Shown here piece after piece: positions 36,202 through 44,525 of a stretch of 64,000 bases of DNA. Within the stretch, counting starts at the first letter, position 1; every line of letters begins with the position of its first letter. The notes under the pieces are model-generated. The model searched no databases and had not been told where the DNA came from. It worked only from the letters and a program-made list of their open reading frames with translations. Source of the DNA: Terracoccus luteus (lineage in GTDB: Bacteria > Actinomycetota > Actinomycetes > Actinomycetales > Dermatophilaceae); the NCBI RefSeq assembly GCF_003635045.1, contig NZ_RBXT01000001.1, positions 2,356,001-2,420,000 of the forward strand, given 5' to 3'. Made by a program: the position numbers and the translations under genes.

Positions 36202-36576
36202 TCACTTGGCCTTCTTCTTGCCGGCCACGGTGCGCTTCGGGCCCTTGCGGGTGCGCGCGTTGGTCTTGGTGCGCTGACCGCGCACGGGAAGACCGCGACG
36301 GTGACGGAGACCTTCGTAGGAGCCGATCTCGACCTTGCGGCGGATGTCGGCCTGCACCTCACGGCGAAGGTCACCCTCGAGGCGGTAGTTGCCCTCGAGG
36401 AAGTCACGAAGCGCAACGAGCTCGGCTTCACCGAGGTCCTTGACGCGGGTATCGGGGCTGACGCCGGTCGCGACCAGCGCCTCCTTGGAACGGGTGCGAC
36501 CCACACCGAAGATGTAGGTCAGGGCGACCTCGACGCGCTTCTCGCGCGGCAGGTCGACGCCAACAAGACGAGCCAT
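36202..36576 (-). CDS. rpsM: 30S ribosomal protein S13
   Basis: 124 residues. [32 protein letters not shown] is the N-terminus with its helix-turn-helix-like fold. [28 protein letters not shown] is the basic tail that reaches the P-site tRNA. It lies 220 bp downstream of rpmJ, an unusually long intra-operon gap that carries hairpins. Confidence 0.97.
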   Translation of the reverse strand: MARLVGVDLPREKRVEVALTYIFGVGRTRSKEALVATGVSPDTRVKDLGEAELVALRDFLEGNYRLEGDLRREVQADIRRKVEIGSYEGLRHRRGLPVRGQRTKTNARTRKGPKRTVAGKKKAK

Positions 36577-36796
36577 GTTGGTGGTTCTCCTGGGTTCTGT
36601 TTCGCGGAGGTCTGGCAGCAGCCACCGGTCCGGTGCTCCCGCTCCCCTCGTGAGGGGGCGGCCGGTCCCCGGCCTCCGTGCCGGGGGTGACGTCCTGCGC
36701 CGACGCGAGGGTCGGTCATCAGGGGCCGGGTGACTGCTGTACTGCTGTGTGCTGCGTGCTGTCGAAGACTGTCGACGGCGAGGTGGTGCTGGCTGC
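36577..36796 (-). other. Long rpmJ-rpsM intergenic region
   Basis: 220 bp without a gene. On the sense (minus) strand it contains a CAG/CAGCA-rich stretch near rpmJ, a ccccggc/gccgggg hairpin (36667-36673, 36680-36686), a cccct/agggg stem nearby, and a ribosome-binding site before rpsM. It is probably a processing or attenuation site, or an internal promoter for the distal alpha operon. I see no clear promoter. Confidence 0.4.
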
Positions 36797-36910
36797 TCAG
36801 CCCTGGCGCTGCTTGTGGCGCAGGTTCTCGCAGATCACCATGACCCGACCGTTACGGCGGATCACCTTGCACTTGTCGCAGATCTTCTTGACGCTCGGCT
36901 GAACCTTCAT
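36797..36910 (-). CDS. rpmJ: 50S ribosomal protein L36 (zinc-binding form)
   Basis: 37 residues, read directly from the minus strand: [20 protein letters not shown], then [17 protein letters not shown]. Cys11, Cys14, Cys27 and His32 are the zinc ligands of C-plus L36. It lies between infA (116-bp gap) and rpsM, its usual place. Confidence 0.95.
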   Translation of the reverse strand: MKVQPSVKKICDKCKVIRRNGRVMVICENLRHKQRQG

Positions 36911-37026
36911 CTGCCTGCTGTCTTCAGATCGCGCCCGCGTCCGACCGCCCCGCGGGGCGGGTGGGCGAGGGCTGGTTTCACTCGGGTGGGTGCGTCGTGC
37001 ACGTCCGGCCGGGGCCGGGCGGGCGC

Positions 37027-37248
37027 TCAGCGGTAACGGAAGACGATCCGACCGCGGGTCAGGTCATAGGGCGAGAGCTCGACCACGACCCGGTCCTCGG
37101 GGAGGATCCGGATGTAGTGCTGGCGCATCTTGCCCGAGATGTGGGCGAGAACCTTGTGACCGTTGCTCAGCTCGACCCGGAACATCGCGTTCGGGAGAGC
37201 CTCGACGATCGTGCCCTCGATCTCGATGACACCGTCCTTCTTGGCCAT
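37027..37248 (-). CDS. infA: Translation initiation factor IF-1
   Basis: 73 residues, one OB-fold: [20 protein letters not shown] and [34 protein letters not shown]. It binds the ribosomal A site during initiation. A GGAGG ribosome-binding site precedes the ATG. It is first gene of the alpha-operon block here, because the usual upstream neighbour map is 4.4 kb away. Confidence 0.98.
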   Translation of the reverse strand: MAKKDGVIEIEGTIVEALPNAMFRVELSNGHKVLAHISGKMRQHYIRILPEDRVVVELSPYDLTRGRIVFRYR

Positions 37249-37508
37249 ATCCTCCGTCAATCTGTCGTGGTGCAGAAGTTGTCGTACTCGTGTGCTGCTG
37301 GTGTGCTGCTGGGTGGTGCACCTGCGTCGTGTCCGGCACAGCACGAAGCGCGGGCGGCGGGACACGCGACACCCAACGCACAACTTTACGCGACGTCCCG
37401 GTATACGAGAAATCGAGGATGCCGGCCCGCCCCCTCAGACGGTCGAGAGGCCAGTTCCCGCCGGCGGGCGCGATGACGGGGCGTGGCCACTCGACGGTTC
37501 AGGATCGG
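37249..37508 (-). promoter_or_regulatory. infA operon promoter and leader
   Basis: 260 bp. TAAAGT at 37383-37388 is the best -10, with a weak -35 TTCTCG 17 bp upstream, giving a leader of about 128 nt. The leader holds an 11-bp tandem duplication (gtgtgctgctg, 37290-37311) and a ribosome-binding site at the ATG. Promoter placement is tentative. Confidence 0.45.
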
Positions 37509-37916
37509 TCAGGCGGGCCAGCGGGTGCGCACGAGGGCGAGCGTCGCGTCGAGGTCGAGACCGGCGCGCCCCGCCGCCGCGACGAGGGTGTCCGCGGCGT
37601 CGTCGAGCGGCGACGCCGACGCGGGGTCGACGGAGGGGGCGACGGCCGGGCGGGCGCCGCGCCACCGGCTGCGCGGTGAGACGACGGTGCCCGAGCGGAC
37701 CCGGCTCGCGACGAGGCCCGCCTGCTCGAGCTCGCGGTAGACCCGCGCGACCGTGCCCGCGGCGAGCCCGAGGTCGGCCGCGAGCTGGCGGATCGCGGGC
37801 AACCGCTCGCCGGGGGCGAGCGACCCCGCCTCGATGAGCGCCGCGAGCTGGGACCGGACCTGCTCGAAGACGGGGACCGGGCTGCCGGGGTCGACGGACA
37901 GGGCGGCCGTCGTCAC
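37509..37916 (-). CDS. GntR-family (YtrA-type) small regulator
   Basis: 135 residues. Winged helix of the GntR family, with PVFEQVRSQLAALIEAGSLAPGERLPAIRQLAADLGLAAGTVARVYRELEQAGLVASRVRSGTVV (about 13-78), and only a short helical C-terminus, as in the YtrA subfamily that regulates membrane or ABC-type proteins. The GTG at 37916 lies 16 bp after the membrane-protein gene, so the two form an operon. The palindrome in the divergent promoter upstream (38844-38865) is its likely operator. Confidence 0.88.
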   Translation of the reverse strand: MTTAALSVDPGSPVPVFEQVRSQLAALIEAGSLAPGERLPAIRQLAADLGLAAGTVARVYRELEQAGLVASRVRSGTVVSPRSRWRGARPAVAPSVDPASASPLDDAADTLVAAAGRAGLDLDATLALVRTRWPA

Positions 37917-37932
37917 CGCGTGCCCCGACCGC

Positions 37933-38817
37933 TCACGCCAAACCCCGGGGCGTCGCCGGTGCGGGCACGGCGGCCGGGTCGGCCGCTCCCCCGGCGCGCA
38001 CCGACGCGCTGCGGTCGGCGACGAACCAGCCGAGCGCAACGCAGACGACGAGGGTGAGAGCGCCGACGCCGTCGCTCACGCCACCCGACCACGCCCCCTC
38101 CGGCAGGACTCCCGCCGCGAGGTCTGTCAGCCGCCCGAGGGGCACCCCCGACGCCGCGATCGCGCAGCCGCAGAGCACGGTGAGCGAGTGGGCGCGCAGG
38201 GCGTCGTCGGCGGCGAGGAGGGAGGCGTCGTCGGTGGGCTGGGGGCGGCGGACCACCCGCCGCGCCGTCACGGCGAGGGCCGCCGCCGCGACCAGGGTGC
38301 CCACCACCCACACGGCCCAGGTGCCGGCGCGCCCGGTGGCGACCGCCCCCACGAAAGCCACGGCGGCGACCGCCGCGGTGAGTCCGAGCACCGCCGAGAG
38401 CAGCACCCGGTCGAGCGTGGTGACGTATGTGCCCAGCGACCGCGCACGCAGCGTCGCACGTCGCGGCCCCGTACCGACGGGCAGACCGGCCGCGAGCCAC
38501 TCCGCGACCACCGCGCCGGCGAACCAGCCGAGGAACATGGCGACGAAGTCCACGGTGAGCTCGCCTCGGGTGACGGAGACGAGGGCCGCGACGGCGAACC
38601 CGGTGACGAGGCCGAGTCGGCGCCAGCGCAGCACCAGCGCGAGCGCCCGCACGACGTGGCCGCCGTTCGCGGTGTCGACGACGAGGTGCTGCCGGCGCGC
38701 GAAGCGGTCGACCGTGCGTCGCCCCATCGGTGCCCGGACCGCGTGGACGAGCAGGACGACCACCGCGAGGGCGAGGACTGCGAATACGCCGAGCAGCAGC
38801 GTGGGGTCAGCGGTCAT
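37933..38817 (-). CDS. Multi-pass membrane protein paired with GntR regulator
   Basis: 294 residues with about seven hydrophobic segments, among them LLLGVFAVLALAVVVLLVHAV at the N-terminus, GLVTGFAVAALVSV, FVAMFLGWFAGAVVAEWLAAGL, VLLSAVLGLTAAVAAVAFVGAV, WAVWVVGTLVAAAALAV and a final VGALTLVVCVALGWFV. I do not recognise the family. YtrA-type regulators often travel with such genes. The ATG at 38817 coincides with the predicted transcription start, so the mRNA should be leaderless. Its function is unknown; envelope stress is one guess. Confidence 0.75.
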   Translation of the reverse strand: MTADPTLLLGVFAVLALAVVVLLVHAVRAPMGRRTVDRFARRQHLVVDTANGGHVVRALALVLRWRRLGLVTGFAVAALVSVTRGELTVDFVAMFLGWFAGAVVAEWLAAGLPVGTGPRRATLRARSLGTYVTTLDRVLLSAVLGLTAAVAAVAFVGAVATGRAGTWAVWVVGTLVAAAALAVTARRVVRRPQPTDDASLLAADDALRAHSLTVLCGCAIAASGVPLGRLTDLAAGVLPEGAWSGGVSDGVGALTLVVCVALGWFVADRSASVRAGGAADPAAVPAPATPRGLA

Positions 38818-38823
38818 GCGCCC

Positions 38824-38852
38824 AGCGTGGCGGGCGTCGGCGTCTGTGTCAA
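38824..38852 (-). promoter_or_regulatory. Promoter of the membrane-protein/GntR operon
   Basis: -35 TTGACA (38847-38852), 17-bp spacer, -10 CACGCT (38824-38829); predicted +1 falls on the A of ATG 38817. Confidence 0.65.
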
Positions 38853-38865
38853 TGTATCGACACAG
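38844..38865. promoter_or_regulatory. Palindromic operator shared by divergent promoters
   Basis: ctgtgtc (38844-38850), spacer aatgtatc, gacacag (38859-38865). A second overlapping repeat, caatgt/acattg, spans 38850-38875. Both -35 boxes lie inside, so one bound dimer could shut both directions. The GntR protein encoded in the minus-strand operon is the obvious candidate. Confidence 0.6.
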
Positions 38866-38885
38866 TGACACATTGGTCCTAGGCT
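38857..38885 (+). promoter_or_regulatory. Promoter of the uORF/membrane-protein gene
   Basis: -35 TCGACA (38857-38862), 17-bp spacer, -10 TAGGCT (38880-38885); predicted +1 falls on the A of ATG 38892. Confidence 0.65.
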
Positions 38886-38891
38886 GCCGCC

Positions 38892-38936
38892 ATGACGAGC
38901 CGCCGCCCGACACCCGCACCGAGCCCGTGCCCATGA
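38892..38936 (+). CDS. 14-codon leaderless upstream ORF
   Basis: MTSRRPTPAPSPCP then TGA. The ATG is at the predicted +1, and the stop TGA (38934-38936) overlaps the next gene's ATG (38933-38935). It would be translated leaderless and hand ribosomes to the downstream gene, which lacks its own Shine-Dalgarno sequence. The peptide is Pro-rich with one Cys. Function is inferred from position only. Confidence 0.5.
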   Translation: MTSRRPTPAPSPCP

Positions 38937-39487
38937 GCGCGCCCGCCCCGCCCGGCGTCGACGCCCGCACGTGGGACGACCTCCGCCCCCGACGAGAGGA
39001 TGCCGACCGGCTGGCCCGCCGCTCGACCGGCCGGGCCGCGGTGGGCGTGGCCCTGGTGCTCGCCGCCGTCGGGTTCGCTTGGTGGGCGGGCCTGCTCGCG
39101 CCCCGCATCGCCCTCGGGCACCACGGCGGTGGCGCGCCGTCGACGGCATCCGCCCCCGGGGTGCGGGAGGTGACGGACGCGCCCGAGGTGCTCGACGCCG
39201 GACGTCTGCCGCTGCACGTCACGTCCGTGCGCAGCCTCGTCCCCGGTGTCACCGCGTCGCTCGACACCGTCGTCACGCTCCGCCCCGGCGGCACCGACCT
39301 CCCCCTGCGCTGGACCGTCACCGACTGCACGGCCGCGCGGCGGGCGCTCACGGCGGAGGAAGGCGAACAGGTGCGGGTCCCGGTGAGCCTGACCGTCGAC
39401 ACGTGGTGGGGCACGACGCACGGCGAGCTCGACCTCGACGGTCTCAGCGTGCTCGCCGACGGCGTCGACTCCCTCTGCCCCCGCTAG
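38933..39487 (+). CDS. Single-pass membrane-anchored extracytoplasmic protein
   Basis: 184 residues. Cytoplasmic tail (1-34), one membrane helix (VGVALVLAAVGFAWWAGLLAP, about 38-58), then a beta-rich outer domain (about 75-184) with Cys in TVTDCTAARRAL and the C-terminal DSLCPR, likely a disulfide. I do not recognise the family. It is divergent from the GntR-linked membrane protein and shares its operator, so the two are probably co-regulated. Confidence 0.7.
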   Translation: MSAPAPPGVDARTWDDLRPRREDADRLARRSTGRAAVGVALVLAAVGFAWWAGLLAPRIALGHHGGGAPSTASAPGVREVTDAPEVLDAGRLPLHVTSVRSLVPGVTASLDTVVTLRPGGTDLPLRWTVTDCTAARRALTAEEGEQVRVPVSLTVDTWWGTTHGELDLDGLSVLADGVDSLCPR

Positions 39488-39526
39488 GGCCTGCCGCCGA
39501 CCGGGCGCCGTCGGCATACTGGCGGG

Positions 39527-40171
39527 ATGCGCGATCCCGAGACGCCCGAGGAGTACCACGCCCGCATCGCCGCGGCCGCCGACGCCGAGGGACGACTGCC
39601 CGTCGCCGTCGAGGAGATGCCCGGCTGGGACATCTTCCCGTACGAGCTCGACGGCCTGCGCCTGAAGCCGCTGCAGCCGCTCGCCGACGAGGAGCCGCCC
39701 CGGCGCGGCGAGGTGGCCGCCGACTGCCCGTGCACCCAGGGGCCGCCTCCGGAGGACGACGGCCGCACCCGCGTGTGGACGAACGAGCGCTGGCGCGTCG
39801 ACCTCGCCACCGACACGGGGCTGCCGGTGCAGCTCATGCTCATGCCCTTCGAGCACCACGACCTGCCGACCCTGCCGCGTGACCTCGCCGCCGAGATGGG
39901 TCAGGTGCTCATCGCCCTCGCCGACGCGGTCGAGCACGTGCCCTCCGTGGGCCGCGTGCAGGTGGCCAAGTACGGCGACGGCGGCGCCCACCTGCACTGG
40001 TTCGTGCTGGGCCGTCCCGCCCGCCTCCTGCAGTTCCGCGGCTCGCCGCTGCTCGACTGGGAGGAGAACCTCCCCCGCGTGCCGCTCGAGGTGCTCCAGG
40101 CGAACGCGCGCGTCGTGGCCGAACGCCTCGTCGTGCACCTCGGCGGGGTGCCGGGGGCGCTCGGCGCCTGA
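39527..40171 (+). CDS. HIT-like nucleotide-binding protein
   Basis: 214 residues. VDLATDTGLPVQLMLMPFEHHDLPTLP and a later AKYGDGGAHLHWFVLGRP give a His-x-His-x strand as in the histidine-triad/GalT superfamily, although the full HxHxHxx triad is not present (HLHW). The N-terminal third is specific to actinobacterial homologues. Activity is uncertain. CATACT with six bases before the ATG is a possible leaderless promoter. It ends 14 bp from the convergent serine hydrolase gene. Confidence 0.7.
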   Translation: MRDPETPEEYHARIAAAADAEGRLPVAVEEMPGWDIFPYELDGLRLKPLQPLADEEPPRRGEVAADCPCTQGPPPEDDGRTRVWTNERWRVDLATDTGLPVQLMLMPFEHHDLPTLPRDLAAEMGQVLIALADAVEHVPSVGRVQVAKYGDGGAHLHWFVLGRPARLLQFRGSPLLDWEENLPRVPLEVLQANARVVAERLVVHLGGVPGALGA

Positions 40172-40185
40172 CCTGCCGGCGTGCG

Positions 40186-41673
40186 TCAGTCGGTCGTGCG
40201 CACCGCGAGGCCGAAGGGGTCCGGGCCCATGAGCGAGCCCAGGCGCCACGTCATGCGCACCTCGCCGGAGGCGTCGGTCGTGCTGTCGAGGGTGCTGTCG
40301 TCCGGGGCGTCGTCCAGCCGGCCCTCGACCGTGAACCGGTGGGGCGTCTCGATGGCGATGACCTCGGCGACGTAGTGCGTGTCGTCGGTCCAGCCGCCGC
40401 TCGCGACGATGGGCAGACGCCAGCCGTCGGCCTCGAGCTGCGACTCGAGCCACTCCCCCGACCCGACCCGCACCGGGAGGGTGAGGCCGTCGCGGTCGAG
40501 CTCGAGGGTGCTCGCCCCGTCCGGGCCGCGCCGCACGGTCGACGCCCGGTACGCGCGGGACAGGGCCGAGGACGGCTCGTCATCGGCGCGTCGGAGCCGG
40601 GCCACGTCGGGCCCGGCCGGGGCGGCGGCCCGGCGGGGCTCGATCCGCGCGTCCGCGAGCCGGCCGGCCAGCTCGGCATCCGCCTCGGGTGAGCCGGCGC
40701 GGTCGACGGCCGGGACGAGGTGCTCCCAGACGAGGTCGAGCAGGCTCTGCATCCGCTCGTGCTCGCTCGTCACCGCGACGACGACGTCGTGCTCGGGCAG
40801 CACGAGCAGGAACTGGCCGAAGGCGCCGTCGCCCCGGTAGCCGTGCCGCTGCACCCAGAGCGAGAAGCCGTAGCCGCGCCGCCAGTCCTCACCGGCGTCG
40901 GGGTCGGCGTTGAGGGGGCCGAAGGCGACGGCCGCACGGTCGAACCAGGCCTCGTCGACCAGCTGCACGCCGTCGCGACGTCCGCGGTCGAGGTACAGCT
41001 GGGCCAGCGAGAGCACCGTGCCGGTCGGTACGTGCGCTCCGCTGAACCCCATCTCGCGCCCGAGCGGGTCGCGGTGCCACGGGATCTCGCCCACCTCGAG
41101 CACCTCGGGGATGCCCTCGAGCAGCACCTGCTCGACGCCTCCGCCGGCGACGGCGGTGACGACGACCGACAGCAGGTAGGTCGCGGCCTGGTTGTAGGTG
41201 AACAGGGTGCCCGGCTCGCGGGTGGGAGGGGTGGCGAGCACGCGGTGGAGCCACTCGTCGTCCGCGCGGAAGTCCTGCGGCCGCGAGCGGTCGAACACCC
41301 GGCCCTCGACGTCGGTCTCGAAGCCGACGGTCATCGACAGGCAGTGCGAGAGGCGCACGCGCGACCAGATCGGGTCGATGGCGTCGCGGTCGACACCCGG
41401 CAGGTGGTCGAGCAGCAGGTCGTCGACGTGCAGCAGGCCCTGCTGCTGGAGCAGGGCGACCGCCGTCGCCGTCAGCGTCTTCGACAGCGAGTAGACGAGC
41501 GCCGGCCGCTGCGCGGTGTAGGGCGCCCACCAGCCCTCGGCGACCACCCGGCCGTGCCGGGCCACCATGAGGCTGTGGAGGTCGAGGTCGGCGGCGCGGG
41601 CCGCGTCGACGAGGTCACGGATGCCGGTGGCGTCGACGCCCTCGGCGCTGCACGTGCTGCGGGGCAGGGTCAC
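40186..41673 (-). CDS. Serine hydrolase of the beta-lactamase (class C) family
   Basis: 495 residues with no signal peptide, so cytoplasmic. The nucleophile motif SxxK is SLSK (about residue 63) in YSLSKTLTATAVALLQ. The usual YSN motif reads YNQ in LFTYNQAATYLLS (about 165). The catalytic domain covers about 15-340. The C-terminal 150 residues are a beta-rich lipocalin-like extension with Arg/Asp-rich linkers. It is probably an esterase or peptidase rather than a resistance beta-lactamase. It is downstream of map on the same strand, part of the block that separates map from infA. Confidence 0.85.
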   Translation of the reverse strand: MTLPRSTCSAEGVDATGIRDLVDAARAADLDLHSLMVARHGRVVAEGWWAPYTAQRPALVYSLSKTLTATAVALLQQQGLLHVDDLLLDHLPGVDRDAIDPIWSRVRLSHCLSMTVGFETDVEGRVFDRSRPQDFRADDEWLHRVLATPPTREPGTLFTYNQAATYLLSVVVTAVAGGGVEQVLLEGIPEVLEVGEIPWHRDPLGREMGFSGAHVPTGTVLSLAQLYLDRGRRDGVQLVDEAWFDRAAVAFGPLNADPDAGEDWRRGYGFSLWVQRHGYRGDGAFGQFLLVLPEHDVVVAVTSEHERMQSLLDLVWEHLVPAVDRAGSPEADAELAGRLADARIEPRRAAAPAGPDVARLRRADDEPSSALSRAYRASTVRRGPDGASTLELDRDGLTLPVRVGSGEWLESQLEADGWRLPIVASGGWTDDTHYVAEVIAIETPHRFTVEGRLDDAPDDSTLDSTTDASGEVRMTWRLGSLMGPDPFGLAVRTTD

Positions 41674-41696
41674 CCGTCGACCCTACGCGGACCGGC

Positions 41697-42545
41697 TCAG
41701 TCGTCGGTGAGCGGCGCGAACGGCGCGCCCACGGCGGCGAGGGCCGCGCGGCCGCCGTCGGTCGCGGTGAGGATCCACAGACCACCCTCGCGGACGGCGA
41801 CGGAGTGCTCCCAGTGGGCCGCCCGGGACCCGTCGGCGGTGACGACGGTCCAGTCGTCGGCGAGCACCGTCGTGTCGGTCGTGCCGAGGGTCACCATCGG
41901 CTCGATGGCGCCGGTGAACCCGTCGACGAGCTTGGGCCCGGTCTCGGACACGGCGTAGTTCGGGATCTGCGGGTCCATGTGCATCTGGGTGCCGATGCCG
42001 TGACCGACGTACTCGTCGACGACGCCGTAGACCCGGCCGTCGCGCTCGGCGGCGGCGTCGACACTGGCCTCGACGGCATCCCCCACGGCGAAGAGGCGAC
42101 CGCCCACGGTCATGGCGGCGATGCCCGCGTAGAGGCCCGCCTCCGTGGCGGCGATGAGGTCGCGGTCGGCGGGGGAAGCCGCCTCGTCGCCACCGACGAC
42201 GGCGGTGAAGGCGGCGTCGCCGTTCCAGCCCTTCACCTCGGCGCCGCAGTCGACCGAGAGCACGTCGCCGTCGTGGAGCACCCGCGAGCCCGGGATGCCG
42301 TGGACGACCTCCTCGTTGACGCTCGTGCAGAGCGTGTGCGAGTAGCCGGGGACGAGCTGGAAGTTCGGGATGCCGCCGTGGTCGCGGATGAAGGTCTCGG
42401 CGAGCGTGTCGAGCTGGAGCGTCGTCACACCCGCGCGCACCTCAGCCCGGAGCATCTCGAGGGTGCGCCCGACGAGCAGGCCCGCCTCGCGCATGAGCAG
42501 CAGCTGCTCGTCGGTGCGGCCCTGCAGCTTGCGGCGTCCGAACAT
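41697..42545 (-). CDS. map: Methionine aminopeptidase type I
   Basis: 282 residues. It removes N-terminal Met from nascent proteins. The five metal ligands are visible: Asp in SVDCGAEV, Asp in WNGDAAFT, His in YVGHGIGTQMH, Glu in GAIEPMV and Glu in HWEHSVAV. The N-terminal FGRRKLQGRTDEQLLLMREAGLLVG and length fit actinobacterial MetAP1 of the secY operon. It starts 10 bp after adk. Confidence 0.96.
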   Translation of the reverse strand: MFGRRKLQGRTDEQLLLMREAGLLVGRTLEMLRAEVRAGVTTLQLDTLAETFIRDHGGIPNFQLVPGYSHTLCTSVNEEVVHGIPGSRVLHDGDVLSVDCGAEVKGWNGDAAFTAVVGGDEAASPADRDLIAATEAGLYAGIAAMTVGGRLFAVGDAVEASVDAAAERDGRVYGVVDEYVGHGIGTQMHMDPQIPNYAVSETGPKLVDGFTGAIEPMVTLGTTDTTVLADDWTVVTADGSRAAHWEHSVAVREGGLWILTATDGGRAALAAVGAPFAPLTDD

Positions 42546-42555
42546 CGGGGTGGCC

Positions 42556-43122
42556 TCAGCGGGCCGGCAGGGCGGCCATGACGCGGTCGGTGACCTCGTC
42601 GACCCCGCCCATGCCGTCGACCTGCACGAGGAGGTCGGCCTGCTTGTAGTGGTCGGCGAGCGGCGCGGTCTCGCGGCGGTAGATCGCCTGGCGCTCGCGG
42701 ATGACCTCCTCCGTGTCGTCGGAGCGGCCGTCGGTCTGCGCCCGGTTGAGCAGGCGCTGCACGACGACGTCCTCGTCGACCGTCAGCTCGAGCACGGCGT
42801 CGAGCGCGTGGTCGTGGCGGGCGAGCATCGCGTCGAGCGCGTCGACCTGGCCGGCGGTGCGGGGGAAGCCGTCGAGCAGGAAGCCGCCCTCGGCGTCGGG
42901 CCAGGTGAGGCGGTCCTCGACGATCTCGTTCGTCACCTCGTCGGGGACGTAACCGCCCGCGTCGAGGATGGCCTTGACCCGGCGGCCGAGCTCGGTGCCG
43001 TCCTTGATGTTGGCGCGGAAGATGTCACCCGTCGAGATCGCGGGGATCGACAGGCGCTCGGCGATGCGGGCCGCCTGGGTGCCCTTGCCGGCACCGGGGG
43101 GGCCCAGGATGATCAGGCGCAT
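42556..43122 (-). CDS. adk: Adenylate kinase
   Basis: 188 residues. P-loop GPPGAGKGTQ (about 7-16), AMP-binding ISTGDIFR and LLDGFPRT, and a short lid without the zinc-finger insert, the short actinobacterial form. It catalyses ATP + AMP = 2 ADP. Its ATG overlaps the secY stop by one base (TGATG), so translation is coupled. Confidence 0.97.
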   Translation of the reverse strand: MRLIILGPPGAGKGTQAARIAERLSIPAISTGDIFRANIKDGTELGRRVKAILDAGGYVPDEVTNEIVEDRLTWPDAEGGFLLDGFPRTAGQVDALDAMLARHDHALDAVLELTVDEDVVVQRLLNRAQTDGRSDDTEEVIRERQAIYRRETAPLADHYKQADLLVQVDGMGGVDEVTDRVMAALPAR

Positions 43123-44453
43123 CAGCGGAGGAACCCTTCGTAGTGACGCTGCTGCAGCTGGGCCTCGATCTGCTTCACCGTCTCGAGGCCGACGCCGACG
43201 ATGATGAGGATCGAGGTGCCACCGAACGGGAAGTTCTGGTTGGCCCCGATCGCCACGAGCGCGATGAGCGGGATGAGGGCGACGACGGCGAGGTAGATCG
43301 CGCCGGGCACGGTGATGCGCGTCAGCACATAGTTGAGGTACTCCGCCGTCGGGCGGCCGGCCCGGATGCCGGGGATGAAGCCGCCGTACTTCTTCATGTT
43401 CTCGGCGACCTCGGTCGGGTTGAACGTGATCGAGACGTAGAAGAAGGTGAAGAAGAGGATGAGCAGCGTGTAGATCGCCATGTAGATCGGGTGGTCGCCC
43501 CGCACGAGGTTCTCCTGGACCCACTGCACCCAGCCCGGGGCCGTGCCGTCGGAGCGGGTGTTGAACTGCGCGACGAGGCCGGGCAGGGCGAGCAGCGAGC
43601 TGGCGAAGATGACGGGGATGACGCCCGCCATGTTGACCTTGAGCGGGATGTAGGTCGAGGTGCCGCCGTACTCGCGGCGACCGACCATGCGCTTGGCGTA
43701 CTGCACCGGCACGCGTCGCTGCGACTGCTCGACGAAGACGACGGCGGCGATCACGAAGATGCCGAGGATGAGGATGAGCAGGAACGTCCCCCAGCCGCGG
43801 TTCTCCTTGATGGCCCACAACGAGCTCGGGAAGCCCGAGGCGATCGAGGTGAAGATCATGAGGGACATGCCGTTGCCGACGCCCTTGTCGGTGACGAGCT
43901 CGCCGAACCACATGATGAGGCCGGTGCCGGCGGTCATCGTGATGACCATGATGAGGATCGTGACCAGCGACTGGTCGGTCATGATGTTCGTGCAGCTGGC
44001 CCCGAAGAGGCTCGAGGGGTTGCGCGCGAAGGTGATGAGCGTCGCCGACTGCAGGATCGCGAGGCCGATCGTGAGGTATCGCGTGTACTGCGTCAGCTTC
44101 GTCTGCCCCGACTGGCCCTCCTCCTTGAGCGCCTCGAAGCGCGGGATGACGACCGTCAGCAGCTGGATGATGATGCTCGCCGTGATGTACGGCATGATCC
44201 CGAGCGCGAAGACCGAGAGCTGGAGCAGCGCTCCCCCGCTGAAGAGGTTCGCGAGGTTGAGGAACCCGCTCTGGTCGCCGCTGGCGTTGCCCTGCGCCCG
44301 GCTGGCGTCGAGGCAGTTCTGCACGAGGGAGTAGCTCACCCCGGGCGTCGGCACGTGGGAGCCGAGCCGGAACAGGGCGATGATCCCCAGCGTGAAGAGC
44401 AGCTTTTTGCGCAGGTCCGGGGTTCGGAACGCGCGGGCGAAAGCGGCAAACAC
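43122..44453 (-). CDS. secY: Protein translocase channel subunit SecY
   Basis: 443 residues, ten membrane segments. RTPDLRKKLLFTLGIIALFRLGSHVPTPGV is the start; the plug and lateral gate helices follow. NVAGVIPVIFA-like motif appears as NMAGVIPVIFASSLLALP (about 270-287), and IPGIRAGRPTAEYLN lies near the C-terminus. GTG 44453 is preceded by AGGAGG. It is first gene of secY-adk-map, separated from rplO by a large stem-loop. Confidence 0.97.
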   Translation of the reverse strand: MFAAFARAFRTPDLRKKLLFTLGIIALFRLGSHVPTPGVSYSLVQNCLDASRAQGNASGDQSGFLNLANLFSGGALLQLSVFALGIMPYITASIIIQLLTVVIPRFEALKEEGQSGQTKLTQYTRYLTIGLAILQSATLITFARNPSSLFGASCTNIMTDQSLVTILIMVITMTAGTGLIMWFGELVTDKGVGNGMSLMIFTSIASGFPSSLWAIKENRGWGTFLLILILGIFVIAAVVFVEQSQRRVPVQYAKRMVGRREYGGTSTYIPLKVNMAGVIPVIFASSLLALPGLVAQFNTRSDGTAPGWVQWVQENLVRGDHPIYMAIYTLLILFFTFFYVSITFNPTEVAENMKKYGGFIPGIRAGRPTAEYLNYVLTRITVPGAIYLAVVALIPLIALVAIGANQNFPFGGTSILIIVGVGLETVKQIEAQLQQRHYEGFLR

Positions 44454-44525
44454 AGGTCCTCCTGGGTCGCGCCGTGGGCGCGACGGGTCAAGTCGAGCGA
44501 TCCGTCGAAGGTTAACGCACGTGCA

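Noticed and set aside
37290-37311. Tandem 11-bp duplication gtgtgctgctg in the infA leader
   Set aside because: Only two copies of a simple CTG-rich word; probably slippage without function.
40186-41673. Serine hydrolase as an antibiotic-resistance beta-lactamase
   Set aside because: No signal peptide, YNQ in place of the YxN motif and a long C-terminal extension argue for an esterase/peptidase-like protein.
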